Shown: positions 17,018-26,936, numbered from the stretch's first letter. The stretch is DNA of 64,000 bases from Pseudomonadota bacterium (GCA_027621915.1 JAQCAD010000012.1:1-64000); one strand, 5' to 3'. Program-made: numbers and translations. The notes: generated by a model from the letters alone, not told the origin.

Positions 17018-18388
17018 TCAGATCCAATTGAACCTGGCAGAAAAATGCCTCAGGAACTTTGGGGCCTGTACGATGACCATGCCGCGGATATCGTCGCGTC
17101 TTTGCCATACGAGATGAATCGCTTCGAGTACATAGTCCATGTGGCTCTGCGTGTAAACACGTCGCGGTATCGCAAGCCTTAACAGATCGAGACGAGCAGG
17201 TCGTTCTTCACCCGTATGCGGGTCGGCACCGAACATCACTGTTCCTATTTCCACGCCGCGAATTCCCGCTTCGATGAACAATTCCACGGCGAGCGCCTGA
17301 CCCGGATACTGCAGTGGTTCAATGTGCGGCAAAAAACGCCGGGCGTCGAGGTAGACGGCATGACCACCTGCGGGCGCTACGACAGGAATATTCAGGTCAC
17401 GCAGGTGGTTGACGACGTAGCGTGTCGATAACAGTCGGTAGTCCAGATAGTTTTCGTCGAGCACTTCATATAGCCCGACGGCGATTGCCTCCAGATCCCG
17501 CCCGGCCAGGCCACCATAGGTCGGAAATCCCTCGGTCAGGATAAGCGCGTTGCGCTCTCGAAGTGCCAGGTCCGCATCGTTGGTGCACAGAAAGCCGCCA
17601 ATATTGGCGAAAGCATCCTTTTTGGCAGACATCGTGCAGCCATCTGCATAACTGAACATTTCCCTGGCAATATCGATCGTTGGCGTATTTTCAAACCCGG
17701 CTTCCCGGCGTTTGATGAAATGAGCGTTTTCGGCGAAGCGGCATGCGTCCAGGTAAAACGGAATACCGGCAGCTCTTGCGATGCGGCTGATTTCACGAAT
17801 GTTCGCCATCGACACGGGTTGACCACCACCTGAATTGTTAGTCACCGTAATCATGATCAGGGGAATGCGTGCTGGTCCCTCAGTTGCGACCAGCGACTCA
17901 AGAGCGGCGATATCCATGTTGCCCTTGAACGGATAATCAGAGTCCAGGTCACCAGCCTCGACACATGGCAAGTCCATTGCGTTGCCGCCGAAAAACTCGA
18001 TGTTCGCCCGGGTCGTGTCAAAGTGCGTGTTGTTGGGGACGATCAGGGCTGGCCGTACCATGACCCCGAACAAGATATGTTCGGCTGCGCGCCCCTGGTG
18101 GGTTGGAATCACCTGTTCGAAACCGAAGATATCTTTCACGGCGTCACGGAAGCGGTACCAGCTCCGGGCGCCGGCATAGGATTCATCGCCGCGCATGATC
18201 GCGGCCCAGGCCTCTGCGGACATCGCGCTCGTTCCTGAGTCAGTCAGGAGATCAATGATGACGTCTTCGGCACGGAGTAAAAACGGGTTGTAGTGTGCGG
18301 CCTCGATCAGCTGTTTGCGTTCTTCACGCGTCGTCAGCTTGATGGGCTCGATCATCTTGATTCTGAAAGGTTCGATGATGGTTTTCAT
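17018..18388 (-). CDS. tnaA: Tryptophanase
   Basis: This 456-residue PLP enzyme of the beta-eliminating lyase family would cleave tryptophan to indole, pyruvate and ammonia. The PLP lysine is in MSAKKDAF at about residues 253-260; LTDSGT and PTHQGRAAE bind cofactor phosphate. Tryptophanase and tyrosine phenol-lyase are close relatives. Here the FDTT Asp (Thr in phenol-lyase) and the RGVEIG Val and Ile (Met and Arg in phenol-lyase) favour tryptophanase, while the C-terminal ARF Phe is phenol-lyase-like. No tnaC-like leader peptide or tryptophan permease is visible next to it. Confidence 0.88.
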   Translation of the reverse strand: MKTIIEPFRIKMIEPIKLTTREERKQLIEAAHYNPFLLRAEDVIIDLLTDSGTSAMSAEAWAAIMRGDESYAGARSWYRFRDAVKDIFGFEQVIPTHQGRAAEHILFGVMVRPALIVPNNTHFDTTRANIEFFGGNAMDLPCVEAGDLDSDYPFKGNMDIAALESLVATEGPARIPLIMITVTNNSGGGQPVSMANIREISRIARAAGIPFYLDACRFAENAHFIKRREAGFENTPTIDIAREMFSYADGCTMSAKKDAFANIGGFLCTNDADLALRERNALILTEGFPTYGGLAGRDLEAIAVGLYEVLDENYLDYRLLSTRYVVNHLRDLNIPVVAPAGGHAVYLDARRFLPHIEPLQYPGQALAVELFIEAGIRGVEIGTVMFGADPHTGEERPARLDLLRLAIPRRVYTQSHMDYVLEAIHLVWQRRDDIRGMVIVQAPKFLRHFSARFNWI

Positions 18389-18553
18389 GTTCGAGGGCGA
18401 GCTCTTAATTAACAGATCAATTGAAGGGCGAACGTTAACTAACCCTACTTCCGCAGGCGATACGTAAAACTACTGCGAAAGTTCTGCTCTCGGATGGATG
18501 GATGGTTCTGTTGTGACCCGGTCATTCGTGAACTGATTGAAAAGCGATTTAGC

Positions 18554-18590
18554 AAAAAAAAACGGGCAACCGAAGTTGCCCGTTTTTGTG
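18554..18590 (-). terminator. Rho-independent terminator after the broken TonB receptor
   Basis: ACGGGCAAC and GTTGCCCGT form a perfect stem around a CGAA tetraloop (about 18562-18583). On the minus strand a long T-run follows (the A-run at 18554-18562), so it best serves the receptor gene whose stop is at 18617. On the plus strand it also has TTTTT, so it may work both ways. Confidence 0.85.
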
Positions 18591-18616
18591 CTTTCTTTCG
18601 CCGATCGATACTGCGA

Positions 18617-20765
18617 TCAGAAATCCTTGATGAATCGAACACCGAACTCGCTGGCATCATTGCTCAGGATCTTGAGAATGTAATCATTAACATTGAGCAG
18701 TGCATTGACGTAGCGTTCGTCAGTTGCGTTACGGCCATAGATTCCCGCTGTCCAGCTTTTGTCCGCCGGCTGGTATGAAATGTCGAAATTGATCAGATCG
18801 CGACTGGGGATTCTCGACTGCCGGCCCGGATCGGAACTGGGCTCGCCCCACATGTCATCCCGAAACGAGTAATCGGCACGGAACGTAACTTCGCCACCAC
18901 TTGCCATATCAACATGGATCTCCGGACTGATCGAAAACGTAAGTTCTGGAGTCAGCGGTGCTACCGGCTTGACGCCACCTTGCTGATCGACATCGACGTC
19001 GATGTAACCCAGGGTTACGTAGAGCAGGAAGTCATCGGTGAGATAGGCTGTGCTTTCCCATTCGAATCCGAACGAATCCTGATCAACAACCAGGGGCACC
19101 GTCAAGAAACCGCCGCCGCTGGTCGAACTGACCTGGTAGGGCAGGTCCGAATACTGTGTGAAGAATATGGCGGCACTCATCTGCAGGCGCTCAAACGGCT
19201 GACCTTTTATACCAACTTCATAGTTGATGGCCGTGACGTTGTCCGACGCGGCAAAGCAAGAGGGCCAGGTTGCGAAGCAAAATGGTCGCGGAGCGAACTG
19301 ACCGGACTGGTATCCGCTCTGGATAGCGCCGTACACATTCATACCGCCCTCCAGTTCGTAACTGGCGGACAGATCCCAACTTAACTCGTTCCAGTCCCGA
19401 CTCATCGGCGTCAAGCCGAAAGCAATGTCGGCAGCGGCATCTTTATCGTCCCTGGAATATCGAAGTCCGCCCGAGATTCTGAGCGCATCGGATACGTTGT
19501 AGCCAACATTGCCGAAGAGACCGAGACTCGTAACCTCTTGTTGCAGGACGAAGCTGAATGGCCCGCCGAGAAAGAAGTAGTCGGTCTGCACATTGCCGCC
19601 GTCTTCCGTGAAGTAGTAAACGCCGCCGACAAAGTCCCAGTCATCATAATTGCCGTTCAGCTGTACTTCGAGTGACGTCTGGTCGGCGTCGCCAACTTCG
19701 GGAAACGTCAAAAGATTGACGGCGAGACTGTCGTCATCCAGGCCCGTTTTGTACTCCGAGCTGCGCGTGCTGGCGATGATTTTTGCGGTGAGTGTATCGT
19801 TGACATCCCAGTTGGCCGTTATCGCGAGACCGGACGCTTCGTTGGATACGCGAACCTGGTCGGCCTGGGTTGTATTGTTGTCATACGGATCGGCGGAGGT
19901 GTCGGCATTGGTCCAACCCAACTGGGACAGAAAACCGTTGGGCAGCTCGTCAATCAACGTCGTGTAAGGGCGAAGTCCACCGTTGTTATTGTTGGCATCG
20001 TACGCAATGGTTACCGAGAGGTCGTCTCGGGGTTTGAGTCGAAGCGCGACGCGCCCGAAGACTTCCTGGAATTCACCTACGCGAACACCGGCATTCGGCA
20101 AATTCAGAAAATCACCGAGGCCGTCACGACTCTTGAATCCACCGGTGATCGAGAGTGCCGCTGTATCGGTGAGTTCTGTGTCGGCATAAAAATCAGCATT
20201 CAGTCGCTCACGGAGCATTCAGTCGCTCACGGCTAGCGATTTCGATGCCAACCCGGGCACCTGGATCCGAGCCGGGTTCCTTCGTGATGATATTGATCGC
20301 GCCACCGATCGAATTCCGACCGTAAAGCGTGCCTTGCGGGCCGCGCAGCACCTCGACACGTTCAATGTTGGTCAGATTCCAGTTTTGTCCAACCTGTCGA
20401 CCCAGATAGACGCCGTCAACATAGACGCCGACGCCCGGATCAGTTGTGATCAGGTGATCCTGGAGGCCGATGCCTCGAATGAATGGATTCGATGACGACA
20501 CGTGACCGGCAGAGAACTGCGTGATATTAAGGTTCGGTACGAACTTGCCAATGTCGACAATATCAACGATGCCCTGTTGCGCCAGTTTGTCGCCTTCAAA
20601 GGCACTCACTGCAACAGGCACTTCATAGATGCTCTGCGAACGTTTGGTCGCCGTGACGATAATTTCCTCAAACAATGGCTCGCTATTTTCCTGGGCGACG
20701 GTAATGTTTGGCAGGCAGATAAATGTTGCTACCAAACCACAGATCGCCAGAAATGTAATCTTCAT
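18617..20765 (-). pseudogene. TonB-dependent receptor split by a 19-bp duplication
   Basis: Two adjacent frames together make one complete outer-membrane receptor of about 710 residues. The first part (20765-20208) has a signal peptide, EEIIVTATKR as the TonB-box region, and a full plug domain with VEVLRGPQGTLYGRNSIGGAINIIT. The second part (to 18617) is the beta-barrel ending in an aromatic residue (KDF). The break is a perfect tandem duplication of 19 bp, which shifts the frame by one. Removing one copy restores IASRERLNA joined to DFYADTEL. Substrate is unknown. It may be a recent mutation, a reversible phase switch or an assembly error. Confidence 0.88.
20195..20232. repeat. 19-bp perfect tandem duplication inside the TonB receptor
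   Basis: AGCATTCAGTCGCTCACGG occurs at 20195-20213 and again immediately at 20214-20232. Because 19 is not a multiple of three, the second copy changes the reading frame of the receptor gene. No other copy of this unit was noticed in the window. Confidence 0.95.
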
Positions 20766-20951
20766 CTTGGAGGACCTCGAAAAAGTAAATTAATTTGTTA
20801 TTTATCAGCGAGTTACGATAACGCTAATCGACACTCGGCAGGTATGCCGGGAATAATGCGCCACCCGTTTGTCATAGTCAACGCAACAGTGAGTTCGGCG
20901 GAGATGGTAGAGTAATATCCTCAAATCCGGTGCCAATTTAGTGAAAAAATA

Positions 20952-21851
20952 ATGCTTGCAGGGTCCCCGAAATCGGCAAAATTGCCGACTTTTTCAGCGC
21001 CGCCTGGCGGTGCGCTGAGCGATGACATGCTTGCGGCTTTTCACGCAAGCGGCGTCCTTGTCCTGGATAGCTTTGTATCCGTTTCGGAGTGCGCCTCGCT
21101 GAAGGCGCGGGCCCTGAAACTTGTTGACGACTTCGATCTGCGCGACGTTAAAAGTGTATTTTCGACAACCGACCAGACGCAGCTCGATGATCGCTACTTT
21201 ATTGAGTCGGGCGACAAGATTTGTTTCTTCCTGGAGAAAGACGCGTTCGACTCAACTGGTAATCTGCGTCAGGCGAAGGAAAATTCACTGAACAAGATGG
21301 GTCATGCGATGCACGATCTTGACCCCGTTTTCGATCGATTTTCACGCACGCCTGCGCTCGCAGAGATCGCCAAACGCATCGGTTTCGATGATCCCGCCAT
21401 CATTCAGTCCATGTATATCTTCAAGCCACCGAGAATCGGCGGAGAAGTGGTCTGCCACCAGGATTCCACTTACATCTACACGGAACCGGAGTCCTGCGTC
21501 GGTTTCTGGTTCGCACTCGAAGATGCAACGATCGACAACGGTTGCATGCACTTCATCCCAGGCGGCCACCGCCTTCCCTTGAAACAACGCAACCGTCGCG
21601 TTAGCGAGACGGAGCTGAGCACCGACGTGCTCGATGCGGAACCGTGGCCCGAGCATTTGAAATTACCCGCTGAAGCAAAGGCCGGAACACTGGTCATATT
21701 CAATGGGCGTGCGCCGCACCTGAGTGGCCCGAATCGCTCTGACAAGTCACGCCATGCCTATACGCTGCATGTGATTGACCGGGCCTGCCACTACCCGCCA
21801 GAGAACTGGCTGCAACGCAGCCCGGATCTTCCGTTGCGCGGGTTCGTCTGA
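20952..21851 (+). CDS. Phytanoyl-CoA dioxygenase family (PhyH) oxygenase
   Basis: This 299-residue Fe(II)/2-oxoglutarate oxygenase of the PhyH family has the facial triad and 2OG-binding residue in place. They are VCHQDSTYIY (His-x-Asp), WFALEDATIDNGCMHFIPGG, and RAPHLSGPNRSDKSRHAYT (distal His and the 2OG Arg). It lies 2 bp before thymidine phosphorylase, at the head of an operon for nucleoside transport and breakdown. That placement suggests a nucleoside- or sugar-directed hydroxylation rather than phytanoyl-CoA, but this is inference. Family assignment is strong. Confidence 0.9.
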   Translation: MLAGSPKSAKLPTFSAPPGGALSDDMLAAFHASGVLVLDSFVSVSECASLKARALKLVDDFDLRDVKSVFSTTDQTQLDDRYFIESGDKICFFLEKDAFDSTGNLRQAKENSLNKMGHAMHDLDPVFDRFSRTPALAEIAKRIGFDDPAIIQSMYIFKPPRIGGEVVCHQDSTYIYTEPESCVGFWFALEDATIDNGCMHFIPGGHRLPLKQRNRRVSETELSTDVLDAEPWPEHLKLPAEAKAGTLVIFNGRAPHLSGPNRSDKSRHAYTLHVIDRACHYPPENWLQRSPDLPLRGFV

Positions 21852-21853
21852 AC

Positions 21854-23179
21854 ATGTTGTTCACGGACATCATTCGAAAGAAGCGTGACGGTGGAGAACT
21901 TTCAGCGGATGAGATTACATTTTTCGTAAACGGTCTCGCGGACGGCAGTATTCCGGCAGAGCAGGCGTCATCCCTTGCCATGGCCATTTTTCTCAATTCG
22001 ATGACGGCCAGTGAGGCCGGCATGTTAACCATGGGCATGGCGGCTTCCGGCACGGTATTGCAGTGGCAGGGCGAAAATCTGGATGGACCGGTTGTCGACA
22101 AACATTCGACCGGCGGTGTCGGTGACAAGGTGAGTTTCCTGCTTGCACCTATTGCTGCTGCCTGCGGCTGTTATGTGCCGATGATTTCGGGCCGGGGACT
22201 CGGCCACACGGGCGGCACGGCCGACAAAGTCGAGTCGATTCCCGGCTACAACGCTACGCCTGACTTCTCGCTGTTTCGAAAAGTGGTGAAAGAAGTCGGT
22301 TGCGCCATCATCGGGCAGACAGCGGATCTGGCTCCGGCCGATCGGCGTTTTTATGCGATCAGGGATGTAACGGCGACGGTTGAATCTGTGCCGTTGATAA
22401 CTGCTTCGATTCTGTCGAAGAAGATTGCTGCCGGCCTTGACGCGCTGGTCATGGACATCAAGGTTGGCACAGGCGCATTCATGCCTTCGATGGATCAGGC
22501 TCAGGAACTCGCCCGCAGCATCATTGATACAGCGGCTGCGGCAAACCTGAAAACACACGCGATCATTACGGACATGAATGAATGTCTTGGCGAGACTGCC
22601 GGCAACGCGCTCGAGATTGCCGAGTCGATGGCCTACCTCCGGGATGACCACCGGGAATCGAGGCTGGACGAAGTCGTCATGGCGCTGACGTCGGAGATGC
22701 TGATTGTCACCGGCCTGGAGACCAGCCGCGACAAAGCCAGGCAGAAAACAAACGATGCAGTCACTTCCGGCGGAGCCGCCGAAGTATTCTCGAAGATGGT
22801 GCACGCACTCGGTGGTCCGGTTAATTTTGTCGACACGTATGAAAAGCATTTGCCGCGAGCGAGGCTCGAAATTCCAGTGTTTTCAGCCAGGGACGGGTTT
22901 CTGTCGGCCGTCGATGCCTTTGCGATAGGAAACGCGATCATTGAACTTGGGGGTGGCAGACGAACACTCGACGCCGCGTTGGATTTATCAGTAGGCCTGA
23001 GTGGTGTGGCGCCAATCGGTAGCCACGTAAGCAAGGAGCGCCCGCTGGCGATCATTCATGCTGCGAATACGGCGAGCGCCGAAATTTCGGCCGCAATGAT
23101 CCGCGCTGCCTGTTCTGTGTCTGATGTGTTACCTGATTCCCGGCCAGTGATTTACGAGAAATTGTCGGGTCACGCCTGA
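21854..23179 (+). CDS. deoA: Thymidine phosphorylase
   Basis: The 441-residue enzyme phosphorolyses thymidine or deoxyuridine to base plus deoxyribose 1-phosphate. The length equals that of E. coli DeoA (440). Conserved segments include DKHSTGGVGDKVS (phosphate-binding loop), GRGLGHTGGTADKVESIPGY, and VMDIKVGTGAFM with the catalytic Lys. It is preceded with only two bases by the PhyH oxygenase and followed by a NupC transporter after 53 bp. The product continues through phosphopentomutase and DeoC, both encoded elsewhere in the window. Confidence 0.96.
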   Translation: MLFTDIIRKKRDGGELSADEITFFVNGLADGSIPAEQASSLAMAIFLNSMTASEAGMLTMGMAASGTVLQWQGENLDGPVVDKHSTGGVGDKVSFLLAPIAAACGCYVPMISGRGLGHTGGTADKVESIPGYNATPDFSLFRKVVKEVGCAIIGQTADLAPADRRFYAIRDVTATVESVPLITASILSKKIAAGLDALVMDIKVGTGAFMPSMDQAQELARSIIDTAAAANLKTHAIITDMNECLGETAGNALEIAESMAYLRDDHRESRLDEVVMALTSEMLIVTGLETSRDKARQKTNDAVTSGGAAEVFSKMVHALGGPVNFVDTYEKHLPRARLEIPVFSARDGFLSAVDAFAIGNAIIELGGGRRTLDAALDLSVGLSGVAPIGSHVSKERPLAIIHAANTASAEISAAMIRAACSVSDVLPDSRPVIYEKLSGHA

Positions 23180-23232
23180 GCTTTACGGTAAGCTAGAGAA
23201 GCCGCTCAAGAATAAAAATAAAGGGGTAGTCC

Positions 23233-24459
23233 ATGTCGGGCAATTTCATTGGCATTGTTGGCATCATCGTCATACTGGGAATAGCGGTCGCGTTTTCGAG
23301 TAACCGCAAGGCGATCAATTACCGCGTAGTCGGCGCGGCCCTGGCGCTGCAAATCGCCATCGCTGCATTCGTTCTTTACTTCGATGCCGGCAGGGCGGCG
23401 ATCGATACACTCAGCACGGGTGTACTTGCTGTCATCGGATTCTCCAAGGCTGGTATCAGCATGGTTTTTGGCCCGCTGGCTGATACTGACGTTGTAGGCT
23501 TCAGTTTCGCGATCAATGTACTGCCGATCATCATCTTTTTCTCGGCGCTGATGTCAGTGATGTATCACCTGCGGATCATGGAATGGGTCGTGAAACTCGT
23601 TGGCGGCGCATTGCACAAAATCATAGGCACCGGAGCCGTTGAGTCCATGAACGCGGCCGCCAACATATTCGTTGGTCAGACGGAAGCGCCATTGGTCGTT
23701 CGGCCGTACTTGAAAAACCTCACCGAGGCGCAGATGTTCGCCGTCATGGTTTCCGGTCTCGCGTCGATCGCCGGAACGGTACTGGCCGGTTATGTACTGA
23801 TGGGTGCCGAACTCAAATATCTGCTCGCCGCGGCTTTCATGGCAGCTCCCGGCGGCTTGCTGATGGCAAAAATAGTTATGCCGGATGACAAGGTTATCCA
23901 CGCTGGTGAACACGACAAGCTCGTGATGGAACCCAGCCAGCACAAGAACGTCATCCTCGCAGCAGCGTCCGGTACGACCGATGGCCTGCGGCTGGCAGCA
24001 AACATTGGCGCCATGCTGATTGCATTCGTCGCGCTGATCGCATTGTTCAACGGACTGGTTGGCGGCTTGTTCAGTCTCGTGGGAATTGACGGAGTCACGC
24101 TGCAGTCCATTCTCGGCAAAATATTTCAGCCGCTGATGTACCTCTTGAGCGTGCCATGGGAAGAAGCAGAAGCAGCCGGCGCCTTGTTCGGCGAGAAGCT
24201 GATACTGAATGAATTCGTCGCATTTTCGAACCTCAACGACTACCTCGCCGGAATGAGTCCGCGCACGGTAGCGGTAGCAACTTTCTCGCTCTGTGGTTTT
24301 GCCAACCTCTCGTCCATCGCGATTTTGCTGGGTGGTCTTGGCGTGCTGGTGCCTGAAAAACGGGACCTGATCGGCCAGCTTGGTTTGAAAGCCGTACTTG
24401 CCGCGTCGCTGTCGAACCTGATGAGTGCAGCGCTCGCAGGGCTATTGCTGACTTTCTAG
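23233..24459 (+). CDS. nupC: NupC-type concentrative nucleoside transporter (copy 2)
   Basis: This 408-residue CNT family transporter is paralogous to the one at 7680, sharing the same landmark segments. They are [62 protein letters not shown] and [26 protein letters not shown] precedes the ATG. Differences around the substrate motif (GQTE here, GHTE in copy 1) may reflect different nucleoside or ion preference; this is inference. It lies in the deoA operon, 12 bp before the nucleoside hydrolase. Confidence 0.94.
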   Translation: MSGNFIGIVGIIVILGIAVAFSSNRKAINYRVVGAALALQIAIAAFVLYFDAGRAAIDTLSTGVLAVIGFSKAGISMVFGPLADTDVVGFSFAINVLPIIIFFSALMSVMYHLRIMEWVVKLVGGALHKIIGTGAVESMNAAANIFVGQTEAPLVVRPYLKNLTEAQMFAVMVSGLASIAGTVLAGYVLMGAELKYLLAAAFMAAPGGLLMAKIVMPDDKVIHAGEHDKLVMEPSQHKNVILAAASGTTDGLRLAANIGAMLIAFVALIALFNGLVGGLFSLVGIDGVTLQSILGKIFQPLMYLLSVPWEEAEAAGALFGEKLILNEFVAFSNLNDYLAGMSPRTVAVATFSLCGFANLSSIAILLGGLGVLVPEKRDLIGQLGLKAVLAASLSNLMSAALAGLLLTF

Positions 24460-24471
24460 CGCAGGATTCGA

Positions 24472-25416
24472 ATGCGTTCAATTATCATTGACTGCGATCC
24501 CGGTCAGGACGACGCGATCGCATTGTTGCTCGCGATGTCCTCGCCGGATGAACTCAAAATTCTTGGCATCACCGCGGTTGCCGGAAATGTGCCGCTCGAG
24601 CTGACCGAGCGAAACGCCCGGCTCATGTGTGATATTGCAGGTCGAACTGACATCCCCGTATTCGCGGGATGCGCGCAACCCCTGCGTCGAAAACTGCGGA
24701 CGGCCGAGAATGTGCATGGCAGGACGGGCATCGATGGCGCGGACATTGTTGAACCGAAACAGCTGCTTGAAGCACAGCATGGCGTTGATTTTATCGTTGA
24801 TGCGTTGCTCGCCGCCGAAGACGACTCAATCACACTGGTGCCAACCGGGCCGTTGACGAACATAGCGATGGCTATTGAGAAAAAACCGTCGATCCTGAGA
24901 AAAATAAATGAGATTGTCCTGATGGGGGGTGCGATGCGAGAAGGCGGGAATTCCACGCCTTCAGCCGAGTTCAACATCCTTGTTGACCCGCAGGCAGCCG
25001 ACATTGTTTTTTGCTGTGGGAGGCCGACAACCGTGATGGGTTTGGACGTGACTCATCAAGTCCTGGCGACGCCGGAACGTCGTGACCGAATTCGGCGAAT
25101 TGATAACAATGCCGGTCGTGCAACAGCCGGTATGCTGGATTTTTTCAACCGCCATGACACGGCGAAGTATGGTTCGCCCGGTGCGCCGTTACATGATCCA
25201 TGCACTGTCGCGTACCTGCTTAAACCTGAGCTCTTCGAGGGCAAACATTGCAACCTGGCGGTCGAAACAGAATCCGAATTGACGATGGGGCATACAGCGG
25301 TGGATTTCTGGCATGTCACGGACCGGCCAAGAAATGTTCTGTGGATGCACGCGGTTGATGCGGACGGATTCTATGCATTGCTGATCGATCGCCTGAGTCG
25401 ATACGAAAATGCCTAG
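24472..25416 (+). CDS. Inosine/uridine-preferring nucleoside hydrolase
   Basis: This 314-residue hydrolase cleaves ribonucleosides to free base and ribose. The Ca-binding signature appears as IIDCDPGQDDAIALLLA at the N-terminus (DCDPG instead of the commoner DTDPG). It is followed by TAVAGNVPLELTERNA, VLMGGAMREGGNSTPSAEFN, and APLHDPCTVAYLL with the active-site His and the metal Asp. AGGA stands five bases ahead of the ATG. Its stop overlaps the ribokinase start by 8 bp, fitting the next step: phosphorylation of the released ribose. Confidence 0.94.
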   Translation: MRSIIIDCDPGQDDAIALLLAMSSPDELKILGITAVAGNVPLELTERNARLMCDIAGRTDIPVFAGCAQPLRRKLRTAENVHGRTGIDGADIVEPKQLLEAQHGVDFIVDALLAAEDDSITLVPTGPLTNIAMAIEKKPSILRKINEIVLMGGAMREGGNSTPSAEFNILVDPQAADIVFCCGRPTTVMGLDVTHQVLATPERRDRIRRIDNNAGRATAGMLDFFNRHDTAKYGSPGAPLHDPCTVAYLLKPELFEGKHCNLAVETESELTMGHTAVDFWHVTDRPRNVLWMHAVDADGFYALLIDRLSRYENA

Positions 25417-26278
25417 TCGGCGTTTCATCGTCGTGGTCGGGTCGGTGAACCTAGATATCGTTGCCTCGGTGGCGAATCTGCCGGTCGCGGGAGAGACGGT
25501 TACTGGCGCAAGCCTCAGCCGCTTTCCGGGCGGCAAGGGTGCGAATCAGGCGCTCGCCGCCAAAAGGCTTGGGGCGAATGTTGCTCTCGTGGCGCGAGTG
25601 GGGAATGACGCGAATGCCGATGAGGCGATTGCGCTGCTCCTGGCGGGTGACGTGGACCTGTCAGCATGTGAAAGGGACGCGTCCGCGCCGACCGGAGTGG
25701 CGCTCATAACGGTTTCATCGTGCGGGGAGAACCAGATTGTCGTAGCGCCGGGCGCGAACCGCGAGTTGCACGCGAACATGATCGTGCTGCCTGAAGCTGA
25801 TGCGATGATTTGCCAGCTGGAAGTGCCGGTCGAAACGCTTTGCCATGCGGTCGAATCTTTTTCGGGTTTTATCAGCGTGAATCTGGCACCGGCACTCGAC
25901 GTTCCGGACACGCTCATCAGCTGCGCGAACCTTGTTGTCGTCAACGAAACGGAAGCGGAGTTTTACGGTCGAAAACTCGAGGTCTGCACGGGTTTGCTGG
26001 CGACGACGTTTGGCGCGGAAGGTGCTGTACTCACGAAGGCGGGTGTAGAGGTCGCGCGTTCGAAACCGGCAGTGATCGTGGCGGTGGATACAACCGGGGC
26101 AGGGGATACTTTTACTGCCGCGCTGACGCTTGGGATCATCGAAGGAATGGAACTACAGCATGCGCTGGATTTCGCCTGTGCCGCAGGAGCGATCGCCGCA
26201 ACGAGGGCGGGCGCGCAACCATCATTGCCCTATCGCCAGGAGGTAGACGCGATGCTGAATTGGAAATACGGTGGCTAA
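25409..26278 (+). CDS. rbsK: Ribokinase
   Basis: This 289-residue PfkB-family sugar kinase converts ribose to ribose 5-phosphate. Visible are GSVNLDIVASV at the N-terminus, FPGGKGANQALAAKRLGA (sugar-binding and first PfkB signature), and DTTGAGDTFTAALTLG (second PfkB signature with the catalytic Asp). It overlaps the nucleoside hydrolase upstream and the HlyIII-like gene downstream by 8 bp each, so it is mid-operon. Its substrate is supported by the hydrolase next to it. Confidence 0.92.
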   Translation: MPSRRFIVVVGSVNLDIVASVANLPVAGETVTGASLSRFPGGKGANQALAAKRLGANVALVARVGNDANADEAIALLLAGDVDLSACERDASAPTGVALITVSSCGENQIVVAPGANRELHANMIVLPEADAMICQLEVPVETLCHAVESFSGFISVNLAPALDVPDTLISCANLVVVNETEAEFYGRKLEVCTGLLATTFGAEGAVLTKAGVEVARSKPAVIVAVDTTGAGDTFTAALTLGIIEGMELQHALDFACAAGAIAATRAGAQPSLPYRQEVDAMLNWKYGG

Positions 26279-26936
26279 CGCCGCGCCTGCGAGGTACTCA
26301 GCGGCAGAGGAAGCTGTGCACGCGGCGAGTCACGCCGTCGGCGCAATCCTGGGAATCGTTGCGCTCGTCTGGATGCTCAACATCTCCATCGATGCGGGTG
26401 ATCCGTGGAGAATTGTCGCGAGCAGTGTGTATGGATTCAGCATGATCGCATTGTTCGGCGCCTCGACGCTGTACCACGGGCTTCACGCTTCGCCGCGAGC
26501 GCATCTGTTCAAGATGATTGATCACTGCGCGATCTATTTGCTCATCGCCGGTACCACGACACCATTCCTGCTGGTGGCGATGCAGACTGAGATCCGCTGG
26601 TGGCTGTTTGTTGCGATATGGTCACTGGCTGCCCTGGGCATTGCCTCCAAGATCTGGCTTGGACACCGCTACCCGAAATTGTCATTGTCCAGCTACCTTT
26701 TGATGGGCTGGCTGATGATTATTGCGGTGCCGCAACTACTGGATGCAATCGGCAGAGACGGCCTGGTCTGGCTGGTGGCGGGCGGCGTCAGTTACACGGT
26801 GGGCGCAGCCTTTTACATGGCGAAACGAATGTACCTGCACCACGCCATCTGGCATCTCTTTGTGCTGGGTGGCGCAGCCTGCCACTTTATGGCTGTGATC
26901 GGGTATGTGCTTCCGGCCCGAAGTCCGGCGTTGTAA
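26271..26936 (+). CDS. Hemolysin III (HlyIII/YqfA) family membrane protein
   Basis: This 221-residue protein with seven predicted helices belongs to the HlyIII branch of the progestin/adipoQ receptor superfamily. It has EEAVHAASHAVGAILG, STLYHG, KMIDHCAIYLLIAGTTTPF and HHAIWHLFVLGGAACHF, which carry the conserved His/Asp/Ser set thought to bind a metal. Start is GTG at 26271, overlapping the ribokinase by 8 bp. A link with nucleoside use is not known; hydrolase activity or membrane homeostasis has been proposed for the family. Confidence 0.9.
   Translation: MANAAPARYSAAEEAVHAASHAVGAILGIVALVWMLNISIDAGDPWRIVASSVYGFSMIALFGASTLYHGLHASPRAHLFKMIDHCAIYLLIAGTTTPFLLVAMQTEIRWWLFVAIWSLAALGIASKIWLGHRYPKLSLSSYLLMGWLMIIAVPQLLDAIGRDGLVWLVAGGVSYTVGAAFYMAKRMYLHHAIWHLFVLGGAACHFMAVIGYVLPARSPAL

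Noticed and set aside
17018-18388. Tyrosine phenol-lyase for the PLP lyase
   Set aside because: The Asp in FDTT and the Val/Ile in RGVEIG match tryptophanase; phenol-lyase has Thr and Met/Arg there.
20195-20232. Programmed frameshift as the reason for the split receptor
   Set aside because: A perfect 19-bp duplication explains the frame change completely; no slippery heptamer is present.
22025-22849. 274-codon minus-strand frame inside deoA
   Set aside because: Shadow of a strongly conserved gene.
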